DNA from: Parus major
Taxonomy: Eukaryota > Chordata > Aves > Passeriformes > Paridae
Direction of reading: 5' to 3'
Assembly: GCF_001522545.3 (NCBI RefSeq)
Contig: NC_031769.1
Span: 25,380,100 to 25,444,099, forward strand
Length of the DNA: 64,000 nucleotides
Shown: positions 46,139 to 58,500 of the stretch, piece by piece
How the letters are laid out: each line of letters opens with the position of its first letter
Numbering within the stretch: the first letter of the stretch is position 1
Position numbers and translations under genes: made by a program
The notes under the pieces: generated by a model
What the model saw: the letters and a program-made list of their open reading frames with translations, nothing else
Databases searched by the model: none
Told to the model about the DNA's origin: nothing

Positions 46139-49100
46139 GCAAAACACCAGCAGCACACTGAACACTGAGTAATACTGTCTTTGGGATATGGCCATACCCT
46201 GTTAAGTACCCCGGAACCAATTTTCTCTTTCACTACAAACACTTCTGGAACTAACATTTTTATACATAGTTTTTGCCATTTCCTTCTCTCTACCAAGGCC
46301 TATGAGACATCTCAAAACCACCATTTATTCCATTTCATTTATCCATTTGTCTTGATCCTTCAAAGAATTAACCTACTCTACCACACCCCCTACCCCTGCC
46401 AAATTTGATGCACAGGAAAATCCCATGCACATACTAAAAACAACAGAAGTATCAGAGAAATTGGAGTCTGTCCTCCAAGTTTGACCCAATACAACACACT
46501 TCTCTTTTTCCAGTCAGTAAACTGTGTGGAGAACAAGCCACAGTAATACCAGCAGGTATCTTAAATGACTAAGACTGTGTGATAAGAGACTTGCACTGTA
46601 AGAAACCATGATGAAATATGAATGGTTTGGGTCTTCTTTCTGTCATTTGTAGCACTACCTAGGCTGCACACAGTACATCCAACCAAATGAGTAGCAGTAC
46701 TATTGACACCTGGCTTTCACTCACCTTTACAATGACTCTATTTAATACTCTGTGTAGGGCATATATGGGTAACATCTATTGCAGAGAGTACTGTCAAGAG
46801 TTACTTTCTTCCAAAACACAATTGTGATACTTCTAATTTCAGAATACACAATTAATGTTGGAAATTATTCTACTTAAGTTCCTGGTACAGTCTAAAAAAA
46901 GGATGAGATCCGGAGCCATGTTTCTTATGCTATCATTTAGTCTTTATTTTTCTATTCCCAACTCTGATGCATACAAATTAACAGAAGTGGCAGACAAACT
47001 GCAAATTTACACTTTAAGAGTTTATTGCTGACTTATACCAAGAACTGAAGAGTATCAATTAATCTGAACCACTCTGGTTTTCAGTACTTGAGTGGTTACA
47101 AGTAATTTTTAACCAAAATGAAAAAGCTGAAATTTGGGCCTTTCAACATATTCTTTAAAACTTGGTTTTGCCCCACAAAGTGCAAAGACCAATTCAACAG
47201 TTAGCATTCCTCTTAAAAAATTATTTTGTGTCTATTTGGTACTATATTTCTATCATATTATTGCAAAAACTATCAGATCAAACTTACAGGCATAAATGAT
47301 CTCCTCTCTAGAGGATAAAATGCATTGAAATGATACTTGGAGCTGGGTTGGGGGTTTTTCTGATTGTTGTTTAAACAGTTGAATGAAAAATCCCTAAACC
47401 CAGTGGATTATCTCAAAAACACTGATAAGAATGGCACACGAAGTCACAACAGCACATGCAGTCTCAGAACAAAATATTTCAAATAAATGCTGGTGGACTG
47501 CAAGATTGACGAGCAAACAATAGCACTTTCTAGATAAGCTCATTTGCACACAGAACTTTATCACTTGCACAGATGTATTTAACCACACAAAAAATTAATT
47601 TTAAATTTTGTTTTCAGATTATACTGATTTTTCATTTGCTTACTGTGGAATAATGTAGGGACAGTATATAGTATCAGTTTCCCCTCAGGTAACATCTTTT
47701 GCTTCACTAGTAAAGCACTGCACTTATATTTGTGGAGAACAGTGAGACAACCAGGTAAGCATTGCAAGTACTACATTCATTTTATAGAAGAATAATTTGA
47801 GTATAAATCATTGAATGGCAGGTCTAAGCTCAATGCAAATGAGCAAAACTGGAGATATTTTTAATTTTCTAAATGCAGACTTGCTTTGTTTCTTAAAAAT
47901 TACTATAAAATTGTTTTGTAATACACATTTTTGCTCTTAGTTTAAGAGCCACTATTTGTAAACTTAATAGGTGACTATTATTAAAGAAAATATCATAGGC
48001 ACTGTACACAGATTATAAGAGACAAGATTGTTTTTCTGATGCACTCTACCTGTAATCAGTCTAGAGCCTTAATATTGGAAAACTTTCCTTTTGTGAAATT
48101 ATGGGAAAAGTAATGAACAAAAAAAAAAATTAAACTCTTTTTGCACGTATAGTATATTACATACAAACATATAAGGCTTTAGAACTTCAAACTCTAAATG
48201 GTAAATGAAACTTCAAATGGCTTTCTTATTTAGAAGCCCTATTTGCTGGCACATGCAACCCTCTCACATTTCTGCCTCCCTCCTGCCTTTTCATCCATTC
48301 AGAAGCCAGGAGGAGGCAACACCATTTAGACCCAAAGGGAAACAATACTGGAGGAGGGAACACAAGAAAATAATTTTCTCCAGTTTCCCTTGGAGATTAT
48401 TTCCCATCTGTGGATAAGAGATTCAATTAACAAAACAGCCTTAGCACGCAGAGCAACAACAATACATGGCAATCTCCTTGCGCCACCCTTTGAGTAAACA
48501 CCACCAGTACAGGCTATATATTCTCAGCAGACACGTAGTCCACTCAACTTTTATATTACTGCTTTCAGTAATATCCTGCCACTCCAGCTGACTCTTCCTA
48601 GAGAAGCGGTGATCCTTATGAAGCTACTTGCAAGATGGACCCAAGCACTGTTTCAGTGACTTCGTACAGACAGTTCTCAAGGTTGACGTAAGCAATTGTG
48701 TAACTGGTCAAAATGCCCCTCAGTTTGCCGTGGCTAACAATAGCCACAGGAAGAAGTACTGTGAGACTGTTATTACCAGCAACCCTTAAAAAGGTCAAAT
48801 GTTTCTAATGTTCTTGATTGTTTGGTTCTTTCACTAACAAACTTCACTCTCTTGGCTTTTGTATTTTTAATGTTTCTGCATCACGTGGTGTAATTTTGTC
48901 TCCAGAGTGATTTTATGGTTGAGAAGCAGCAAAACTTCTTGAAGAATAAACCACAGGGCAATATGCTCGGAGGTGATTTTGAAAAAAAGTATTAAAAAGT
49001 GAGGGCATTTTTGTCTTGTTCAGATGAAATATTAGTACATTTCTTTTCTGTCAACTTGAACCAACAGCTTTCAACGCTAGCTGAAGACTGAGAAGAGCTG

Positions 49101-49304
49101 TTATTATTAATTTCTTCAAGAAAAGGTTACATGAGAAATCATCAGAACAGTTTAACAATTGTGTAAACTATGGGTAACAGAGAAGAACTGGCAAGATGGT
49201 TGCCTCGAAACTCTACGAAGCCAGGACAAAACCCCCTAACCCTGTAGTAGGAATTTTACTTTGCTCTATGTGATCTCCTTCACCCCTCAGTAATAGGAAC
49301 TTCT

Positions 49305-49321
49305 AAAAAAAAAAAAAAAAA
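49305..49321. repeat. Poly(A) run, 17 A
   Basis: This is a homopolymer in intron 1 following aggaacttct. Nothing else is recognisable nearby. Confidence 0.85.
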
Positions 49322-50829
49322 GTTAATGAAACCTCCCCTTTCCATAAAGTCATAACTGGTCTTCTCCAATCTGCAGTAACATTTATATTTGAATCTCAAC
49401 TCCAACAAACAATAGAAGAAAGGACCACTATCTAAAATGTATTTAATTTTTTTTTCTCAAGTGAAAAGGAAGCAAATTCCACTGACCAGCATCTAGACTC
49501 CAGTAAAGTGCCGGAACCTTTCTGGAAACACATGAAGCTCTGACAGCCAAGAAACTTTAGAAACTCATTTAGACTAAGGTTTGGCAGCATTTAACCACCA
49601 CATTATCTTCCAGTAGAGTCTGTCATGTGCAAAATGTGACTGGTAATACCAGTTATGGCAGTTCACTACGCAAAAGATCTCTGTGGCTTGACGCTAAATT
49701 CCTCCTTCAGTGGTATTAACATTAATCTTAAACCACTATATTACTAAGTTCAAACCAACAGGCTGTTCAAACAGCAGTTAAAAAAATTGGTAAAGTCTAA
49801 ATGAGGTGTTGCTGGTCCTCATGCTAAGTACCAGTAAGAACTGCAACCTCTAGATCTGTGCCAGACAGCAATGTCAGGGGATTCTTCAACTCCTTCTTTG
49901 AGAACATTGGATAGGCAAAGTGAAAAGAGTGGTTTATAAAAAAAAAAAAAAAATCAGAAAAAAGACCATAACCAAATGCCACTTGCACTGCAGATGCAAA
50001 ATCCAGCCCATCGTTTTCTCTATCCAACACTTTCGAAAAGTGATCAAAGAGTTTTCTCCTTTCAAGAGTCTTGCTAGATTAAAACACAAGAACAGTTTAT
50101 TTCCAAGAAGTCTACTCTGAAAGAAAAGTCACAGCTTCTTTCTGTGACCCAAATGAAATAAAATCTATCCAGAAACCAAAAGAAAGAGGATAACACAGTT
50201 AAACATATGGAGAACAAAAGTCAACAAACAGGTGCTTCATGGAAATAAAAGGTCATCTTGGTTTAAAGCAAGGCTTTTAGACAGGGGGGAAATATCACAA
50301 ACAACCAAACAGAAGAACAAGTCCAATGCCAAGCTTCCAAAATACTACCACAATGTGACTCGGTGGCAGGGGGCAAAAGGATGTAACCTTGAGATTACCA
50401 GTCAGTTTGACATTTACACTTCTGAACTAAGGCAAGCCTGAATTACTACTTTAAGAGGGGTCACACAGATCATTGAGGCTATCAGCTTTACTCAAAACAG
50501 TATGGAACGGGAGATTTATTTACATATGGCACTGAACATATATATAATGATATCGACAAATAAAAGAGCACAGTGCCTTTCACCCCTTTCTGCTGCTAAA
50601 AACTGACCTCATGTTTCAAGTAATATCCGATTTTCTTTTTTTCTTCAAAACGACTAGAGCAGCTTTCATGGGTCAGGTGCACGTATGAAAAATAAATCTG
50701 ATTACCAAGATGAACCTTTTACAAATTATAAGCTTTAAATCGTAAATGTGGGGCTCCTGAATTGCCATTTCACCAGCTGTTACTGTCTCGGTGCTGGTTC
50801 GAGATCTGTCATTTACCTGACCAGAGGAT

Positions 50830-51580
50830 GCCTTGCCACCCCTCTCCACCCGACTGGCCTCAGGAGGGGTCGGAGCGCGGCCGAGCAACCTGCCCCTCAG
50901 CCCGGCAGCCAAGCCGGAAACCGCCGAGCAGCACCGGCCGTTTCCCTCCCCGCTTCCAGCGGGCAGAGCGCCAGGGAGGATGTACGGGAGGCACAAACGG
51001 ATAAATGCAATAATCATGGCGAGACAACCGCACGGCGGGAGGGGGAACACAAGGCAAAAGGAGGGACAGATGCCATCTTGTGCCTCGGAAATTTCACTCT
51101 GAACAGGTCCGGCCGTGGATACAGCGCTGACGGGCACCAGCTCCGCAGGCCCGGCGGCCGCGCCGCCTCCCTCGCCCCGAGCGGGCTTGCCCGTGGGGGA
51201 GGCGGCGCCCACCCGGGGCTGGTACCCGCGGCACCAGCTCTCCCCGCCCGGCCCCAGCACGGAGACCAGCGAGGCCCCCCTTCCCGCACTCACCTTGCGG
51301 AAGGAAAGGGAGGGAAGGGCCGAGCCGCAGGCACCGCCGCCGCCACCGCCCCTCCAGGTGTTCCAGCGCCGCCGGCGTCAGCGCAGCCAGCGGAGCCGCC
51401 TGTGCCGGCGCGGGCGCCCCCGCAGCGGGGCGGAGCCGCCGCCCGGCCCGGCCCAGCCCGGCCCCCGAGCCGGGAGGGCGCGGCCGCCAGGTCCGCGGCG
51501 CTTGGGGCGGCCACTGCCCGGTCTTGGTCAAGGCGGGGACACGTTTCCTCCTGCTTTCCCTGTAGCGCTGTGAGGGAAGC
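50830..51580 (-). promoter_or_regulatory. ICA1: CpG island promoter of ICA1
   Basis: This block is very GC-rich and dense in CpG, in sharp contrast to the AT-rich sequence on both sides. It contains the exon 1 donor of ICA1. GC boxes of the Sp1 type are visible: GGGCGGGG on the minus strand at 51242-51249, GGGGCGG on the plus strand at 51427-51433, and another minus-strand box around 51345-51355. I see no convincing TATA box, as expected for a CpG-island promoter with dispersed start sites. The island extends on both sides of the exon 1 donor, so divergent plus-strand transcription is possible, but no plus-strand gene can be read from the sequence. The long ORFs here in all six frames reflect the scarcity of AT-rich stop codons. 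Confidence 0.88.
51294..51430 (-). other. ICA1: ICA1 exon 1 (5'UTR); only the 3' end is defined
   Basis: A consensus donor, CCGCAAG|gtgagtg, lies on the minus strand with its last exonic base at 51294, inside the CpG island. It is the obvious partner for the acceptor of the start-codon exon at 39716. The upstream limit (51430) is a guess, because a CpG-island transcription start cannot be placed by eye. The exon has no ATG in frame with the ICA1 start and is treated as untranslated leader. A GGC/GGT-rich trinucleotide run lies around 51330-51350. Confidence 0.7.
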
Positions 51581-52020
51581 GGCGGGAGAGTCACCCAGGT
51601 TGGGGCCCTTCTGGGGTTCTGATCACCGCCGCGACCAAAGCCCCAAGCCTCATGCCTCAGCCCTTGCTTGCTGGGGACCGCAGGTGTCCCGCCCGGAGCA
51701 GCAAGGAAATACGAAAATGTTTTGGTTGTCATAAATAGTTGCCATCGAGATAGTGCAAACTGGAAGGAGAAGGCCCTTTAGGAGGAAAAGGTGGCAGTGT
51801 CACGGGGGTCAGGAGAGCACTGGTTCTGAGCTCATGTCGGAATTGGGTCACTGAGGCTGTGTGAGAGCTTTTTGAGTAAAGGAGGTGGATCTGAAGCTGA
51901 TTTCAGAGCTTGAAATGAGGAGTTCACAGGTGGCCTTTGAAGATGAAGTAAAAGGAGAAACGGAGAGCAGCAAGATCGGGTGAAAAATGATCCCGCTTAA
52001 ATGGGGCAGTGTTAACTTAC

Positions 52021-52131
52021 CCGTGTGAAGAGAGCAGAGGTGTAAGCACAATGCAGGGCATGAAAGCGGGAATGGAGAAGTTGCGTTGATAGGGCCCCAG
52101 AAAAGGGTTGAAGAAGATGGACAGGAGGAAG
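52021..52131 (-). other. Candidate upstream exon (unproven)
   Basis: On the minus strand a strong pyrimidine tract with an acceptor (ctctcattttctacag) precedes a 111-nt stretch that ends at a strong donor, CACGG|gtaagt. It lies about 0.7 kb upstream of the ICA1 exon 1 donor and could be an alternative leader exon of ICA1 or part of a noncoding RNA. The stretch can also be read as the end of a larger 5' exon, since an ATG-initiated frame runs from 52208 to the donor. No homology is recognised, and the call rests on splice-site shape alone. Confidence 0.25.
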
Positions 52132-54735
52132 CTGTAGAAAATGAGAGAAGAGTGGTAGTGAGGCGTCATTTTCTGAACCGTACAGGGGTCCCAAGTCAGT
52201 GTCTCCATGTTTCCGTGAGGGAGAGCTGAGCTACTTCGCTGGAAGTCACAGATCTAAGAATAAAAATGAAAGATGCTTACAGCAACAGGGACTGTGGTGT
52301 GAGACAGTGATCGTGAAAAAGCCTTGGGATCCTCATGGGTAGAGAGCTAGGCATGCACTCCCTGAGCTCTGAAGTAATCAACAGGGATAATTTAACACTG
52401 TATAATATAAGGAATTTCAGGTGTCATGTGGGAGATTGCTTACTTTCCCTGTTTGGCATTGGTGTGACCACAAGCAGCAGGTCATACTCCCAAGCATGGT
52501 GTATGTAGCACAGACGGTGAGTTGACAAACAAGAATGGTTTTATGGGAAGAAATACAGGATTATTTCCCAGAACTACAGGAACCCTAATAGAATAGTTTT
52601 TGTGTTAAGGCAAAGTAACAGGAAGAAAATATTTTCATGGGAGACAAATCTCTTTATGGGGTCCTCAGTCTTGCGGAAAAAAATGCGTAACACAGCAGCT
52701 GAAAGCTTGGAATATAGGAAACCTGGTGTAAAATATGTCATTTGCTTTTGGATGTCATTCTGTAAACACCCTCCAGCTGCCTTGGTATTCTAGAGCTCTC
52801 TTTAGGGTTAATATCAAAAGATGAATTTTAGGGTGTGGTTATCTGGTTTATTTTAGTTTCCAGTGAGATTAATCATTCTCTGGACAGGGGTTCCCGTGAC
52901 TGAAAGAGTAACAACCTGAAGTGTAAATACTTGCATTAGTCATATTGCCCCATTAGTCAAATAATTTCCAGGTATTACTGGTTTTGAGAGAAAAAATGTT
53001 CATGAAGTTCTTACCTTGCTGAAGGGAAGTGGTGCTAATAAGTGAAAAAAGGTTTCTCTGCAGTGGATGAGGATCTGGGATCTCTTCAGTTATGTCTGGC
53101 ATTGGGTTTTGGTAGCTTTTAGTTTCTCAGTTAACATGAAGAATACATTATGTCTTTTAATAGTATTTATATGTGCAAATCTCCTAGAGGTAGGTGTAAA
53201 AAGAAAATCTCACAGGATGTAAGGAATTACTTTAGCCATTGCAGGAGCAGAACCAAGACAAAAAGATTTTTTTGGGTAAATTTTCAAGTATTATTTTTCT
53301 TAGTTACTCCACAATAAGGTAGGAGGGGAAATAGTCCTGAATAAACCTTGATTTCTCCAAAGAACTGTATTTTTGTAATCATGGAACTATTTTATGCCAA
53401 TATTTATGTATGTGTGTGAATATACCAAATATCAGGATTTAGGCTAGCTCGTTTATCATGTATTTTAGGACTACATCCTGCAAATTACAGGCAATTATCG
53501 CATTATCCATTTTAACGTCTCAAACCATTAGCTGAGATTACTATATAACCTCCAAAAGTTAGTTTTAAAGCTTTATTCCTCACTGAAGTGCAGGCATTTC
53601 TTAATCTTTTATCATGTTTCATGTAGTTTATCACCAGATGTAAATGTTATAAATATAAGCAAGTGCCATCTGGTTGTTCTAGCACCTCTCTTATCTCCCA
53701 TGGAGATATTTTTAGGGCAGCAGAAATACAGAAATGTAACTAAACCAGTTATTGGTAGTGATATTTGAAATAAGGTGTATTTTCTACTTTTCACAAGCTT
53801 AGTTATTTGATAAAGCTGACTGGATGCATGAAGCACCTTGAAGCATAGTGCTTCATACTTTCTACTTCCAACAATTTTTCCCCATTTGAGCATCAAAGTA
53901 CTCTAAGTTACTTAAATTTACTCAGCAGTTGGTTCCCTGACCTTAAAAAAGTTCATTTCTGCTGTTCCATATAACACCCCATCCTCTCGCAAACTGAGAT
54001 TGTTTGGATGACATCATTAAAATTGCCATAAGATGCAAGTAAAGATGAAGTACAGCCCTCTGAGATGGAACTACTAATCATGTCACAGTTGAAACTTTTG
54101 ATCACTTTTTATGGTGGAGAAATGACTTTCCAAGCCCTCAATCGCACAAGCCTAGAGATTTTGAAAGACTGAGCCAGCAATTAGTCTTAGCCGTTGTCTT
54201 GTAAACTCTTTTCTGCATCTGAGCTTTGTGTTGCACTTTGCTCCAGCTGCATTTAATTTTTAAAAGGACAAATAAAGATTGGAATCCTGTGTTGACTCGG
54301 TGAGACACACCATCCAGTTGTGTTTACAGTACCATATGGCTACTATAGCATACTAAGGGACATGCTACCCTTGTCACTTAAATGGATACATTCTCACATG
54401 TTCTGTGCTGTCTATATAAAATAATCCTAAAAATTGTGTGTGATGGTTTTTAGCTTATTATATTCCTTAAGTAATAAGACTGAATTTCAAATAAGAAAAT
54501 GGAGACCATCAGGGTAAGAGAGAGTAAACTAGAAATTCAAGGATTTTGGAAGCCCAGTAGTAGTGCCCTGTTTTTCAGCTGAAGCAATAGAAATTATATT
54601 TTCCCCATTTGTATATATTATTTTCTTAAGGTTTCTTAATGTGCTGTTATTCTGTTCCCCCATTTATGTGTTTCTGGGAATTAGTAACTTCAGAAACTTG
54701 CATAGCATCCTAGAAACATCTTCCCTCGACAGTAA

Positions 54736-54737
<2 letters not shown>

Positions 54738-54825
<88 letters not shown>
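54738..54825. repeat. (ATT)n microsatellite, about 29 units
   Basis: This is an apparently uninterrupted trinucleotide array of about 88 bp. One plus-strand frame through it reads as polyisoleucine, which explains the apparent ORF at 54563-54838. The array is pure and long enough to be length-variable between individuals. Confidence 0.97.
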
Positions 54826-55311
54826 TTTCACATATTAAGATTTTTTAAATTCTCTCATGTCACTTGCCCTCAGTTTCTTGTCTACATAAGGAAGTACAAA
54901 CATTTAATGTTTTGTTTTATGGACACAGTCACTGCCTGCTTGAGTTTCTGCTCAAAATTTAGAAATCAAGGTGAGGGAAATGATTCTTCCCTTAAACTTC
55001 CTCATGTGCCTCATATGAATATTTTCAATCTTTTTTGTTCTCTCTTATCTATTTGCTGTTCTTTAATTTTCCTGCCACACTGCTGTTTGTTTTCAAATTT
55101 CTTAGCAAAAATCTGTCTAGTTTAAAGGTGTTTGTGTTCTGCTGTTCTGCATTTATTTTTATAGTTTCTATAATTTAGCTCTATAAGGCATGTAGTTTGT
55201 ATTGTTTGTGTGACTATTCCAGCTTAGTGATCTGCTGAAAACCTTTAGCCTATTGTCAGCTTTAAAGATTTACTTAGTCATTTATTTCTCCTTTCATAAC
55301 CTGGAAAATAG

Positions 55312-55570
55312 AGAATCATGGGATGATTTGGGTTGGGATTGGAAGAGATTTCTGAGATCATCTGACCAGTCCCCCCCTGCTAAGCAGAGTCACGTAGAGT
55401 ATGTTGCACAGAATTGTGTCCATGTGGATTTTGAGTATCTCCAGAGAAGGAGACTCCAGAACCTCTCCATGCAGCCTGTTCCAGTGCTTGGTCACCCACA
55501 AAGCAAAGTTTTGCCTCATATTCATATGGAACTTCCTGTGTTTCATTTTGTGACTGTTGCCCCTGATATC
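55312..55570 (-). mobile_element. CR1 LINE 3'-end fragment, minus orientation
   Basis: The plus strand starts gaatcatgggatgatttggg (the complement of the CR1 octamer tail) and continues with ggttgggattggaagagatt, 'ctccagagaaggagactcca', 'cagcctgttccagtgcttgg' and 'catatggaacttcctgtgtt'. On the minus strand the remnant HWNRLHGEVLESPSLEIL parallels HWNRLPREVLESLSLEIF in the 13.3 kb copy, which confirms that both carry the C-terminal end of the same ORF2. The limit near 55570 is approximate; the sequence beyond it to about 55720 no longer matches clearly. Confidence 0.93.
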
Positions 55571-58500
55571 TTCTATGATAGTGGAGCCCCTAAAGTGACA
55601 GCCAAGCATAGAATTAGAGGGCTCCAGGTTGAAGTGGTGCCAGTATCTCTTACCATCAAGGTAGGACCAAAAGTGCCAGACAGGACACAGCCTGTAATCA
55701 TGGTTTTCATGATGTTCAATCAGCATTACTTTGCAATGGTTCTTAAGACTTAAAATGAAAAGAGTTGTGAGCTGAAAGGCTTGCCTGGATTTTTCTTCAT
55801 GCAGGTTTGTGTTCACTTTTGGATACTGCCTGAAGTCCAAACTTTACATTGCTGTCCAAGTACTGGTTCATATACCCCTTTTGGCAATCCCTGATCAGTG
55901 AGCTGTGCAATACTCTTCTTTCTTCTTGTCTGGTTTGCACTGGACATTGTTGTACATTCTTCCACTATCCTCTACTTTTTGTCTCCTTTATTGTCATTAT
56001 CCAGCTCCCTGGATAGTCTTGCAAACAGCACACAGGGTACTCTTTCCTGTCAGACACTTTTCATTTGAATGACAGGGATGGAGCGTGTGGAGTGACTATC
56101 TATTTTTCATACCTGACATTTTGAATCAAAAGAACTGTGTTAGTTAATATGTTGTTTAGATGGAGCTGGTATTTTCCAAATTCACCAGAGAATTAGGCAT
56201 TCAGGAACCAGATTTATCCTTAATAAAGACAGTAGGGAGAGGAGAATGGGCATGGTGGCAATTTGCACTGATTTTCATCTGAGAACAATAATATTTAAAA
56301 AAATCTTCTTAAGTATTTCCTTGAAAATACTAATTTGAACACACACAACCTGCAGTTATTGGTTGTATTCTGAAATGCATACGTACATGAATTGAGGTTA
56401 TCTTCATCTGCTGTGGAATTGGATAAGCAATCCAATCCCTGCAGGATCTATGAATTTATAACTATGAATATATTTTATTATAGTCTGCAACAGTAGTATT
56501 GAATAATCCCCAAACTTCTTTCCCAAAGAAGCTTACAGTCTGAAAGAAAATGCAAAATGGGAGAGAGACAGAAAGAATCATTGTTTTTGCTTTGTAAATG
56601 AGAAATTGAGACACAAACAGATAAAATGATTTGTCAGCAAAAACCTATGACAAAACTGGCCAAGGGTTCTTACACTGATTTGCCACTACCTTTAGTCATC
56701 CCATCTTCCATTGTTTTCAAAGGCTAGAGATTCATAAGATGGACTTGCTTTTTCCACAAGTTTGGGAATGAGAAAGGAGTAGAGTACTGATAGAAACCAT
56801 GTTTAAAAAATACAACTTCTCTGCAGGATGGTGTATCAATAAAATAGCTCTTCATTGAATAGATTTTCATAATGGCAATATGAATACATTTGCTATTAAG
56901 TTAATTTCTTTAGAAGACAATAATATAGTAAATACAGGCTGAGGCTCCCAGATGTTATCATGTTCTCTTTGATAAATTTGTGAGTCTTGTTCCATATAAA
57001 GACAAACATTTTGAAACCGTTATTAAAATATTCTGGCCTATTAAGAATATGAGTCACCTAATTTTTAAAGCTCTCCTGGAGATGTTTCATATGTTAGGAG
57101 TGTAAGCCTCCTAAAAAAGAATCTCAAAGCTGTTGTCCTGTGTACTGTAGATACTGCTGATTCTCAAATGGGTCTCAACTGAAAAGAATTCTACTACATC
57201 AGAAAATAAATTTACAGAACAATAACTGTTGCAACCAACTACAGAGTTTGATTTGCTTTCAATGCCTCATGTATCATGTAAATACTTTTATCATAAATCT
57301 TATACTTACTGAATTTTCTGAAGGTATGACTTTTAATGCTTAGCAAGCATTACTATGGCTTCATATCTCCAGTTCCTATTGAACATTCTGAACAACGCAT
57401 CTGCAGATAATTTATAATTTAAAATACTTAACTTTTTTCCACAAAACATATTAATATTTGGGTTTGTAAAATATTTGGACATTTGCTTGAAAAGAAACTG
57501 TAATGTAGCCGTTGTGCTCAATAAACCTTTGTAACATGTGCCAGAGTTCTTAGTGACAGGATTGACCTAATATTGGGCATCATGGCTTTTAATGATCTCT
57601 CAGATTTCAAAAGCTTGAATCGGATCCTCCAATATATAATCTGCTTGCCCTTCAAAGCAGTATGAACTGGCTGTCCCAACTTAACCATTTTGAGATAGAA
57701 GATACTTTTCAGTTCCTTATAACACATGGACTATTAAGTTATTTTTGCCATTTAATAGAAAAATGTGTGGCATTGCTTGAGAAATAGAATGTTGGTAGAG
57801 TTTCATCTTCTAATATGCAGAGATCTCTTGTCTGACAAAAATACCTTTACCAATCTATTTTTTTTTTTTCAGTTGTGCCAATAGGAATCATGAAGGCTAC
57901 TATTCTGAAAATATGACTTAGTCCAACTTCAGTGCATCTTTGCATTTGAAAAACAAGCCACTTAATTTTCTAAAGTGCACTTTTTTAAGGGATGGAAAAC
58001 ATTGTTACTGAAAATTTGATTTTCCAACCTTTTTCATACTATGCTTTTGAAAAAAACATCTCACCTCATCCTAAGTTAAATTATTGAGCTGAACAGAGAA
58101 AAAAGTTATAGAAGTGTTGTTTTAAATAGAAAAAGTATTCACCAAAATATTGCTGCATCTCTCATTCAGCAATGACTTTTTTCCTTTCTCTTTCGTGAAC
58201 AGCATGGATCATTTGTCCCAGGAGACAAGCTATACTCTCACTGAGATTCAATGTTTTCTGTTTCTGCTGTTCTTTTTTCCCATCCTATATAGGTATATTC
58301 CAGAAAACTAAAAAGATGTGTATACTTTCTGCAGGTTGCCATGAAATTGTTTTCAGTCTGGTTCTATGAGAAGTGTTCTGATATCTACAGAACATTTAAC
58401 AAAGGTGAAATTGTTGTGGGCAATTAAACCAGTTTGCTCACTAGGTTGATGTCCTCAGCTCATTCCTGCAGTTGAGAGATAAATATTTACTTGGAATATG

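Larger units (their letters stand above)
39717..51293 (-). other. ICA1: ICA1 intron 1 (11.6 kb)
   Basis: This intron runs from the donor gtgagtg at 51293 to the acceptor tttcttattttag ending at 39717. It is AT-rich and I see no recognisable gene in it. It holds homopolymer A runs at 46121-46138 (18 A), 49305-49321 (17 A) and 49936-49953. It also holds a triple aaggacatt direct repeat near 42283-42315 and an exon-like plus-strand stretch at 40442-40501 (see rejected items). ORFs of 101-129 codons at 41773-42078 and 43368-43757 (plus strand) resemble no family I know. Confidence 0.75.

Noticed and set aside
50673..51734. Long overlapping ORFs on both strands (up to 328 codons) across the CpG island
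   Set aside because: GC-rich sequence contains few stop codons, all frames are open at once, and the compositions are Ala/Pro/Gly/Arg-rich with no domain. They mark the promoter island, not proteins.
54563..54838. Plus-strand ORF with a polyisoleucine tail
   Set aside because: The tail is simply the translated (ATT)n array and the rest has no homology.
55358..55840. 160-codon minus-strand ORF
   Set aside because: Its C-terminal half is the decayed end of CR1 ORF2 and the N-terminal half is flanking sequence. It is not a host gene.
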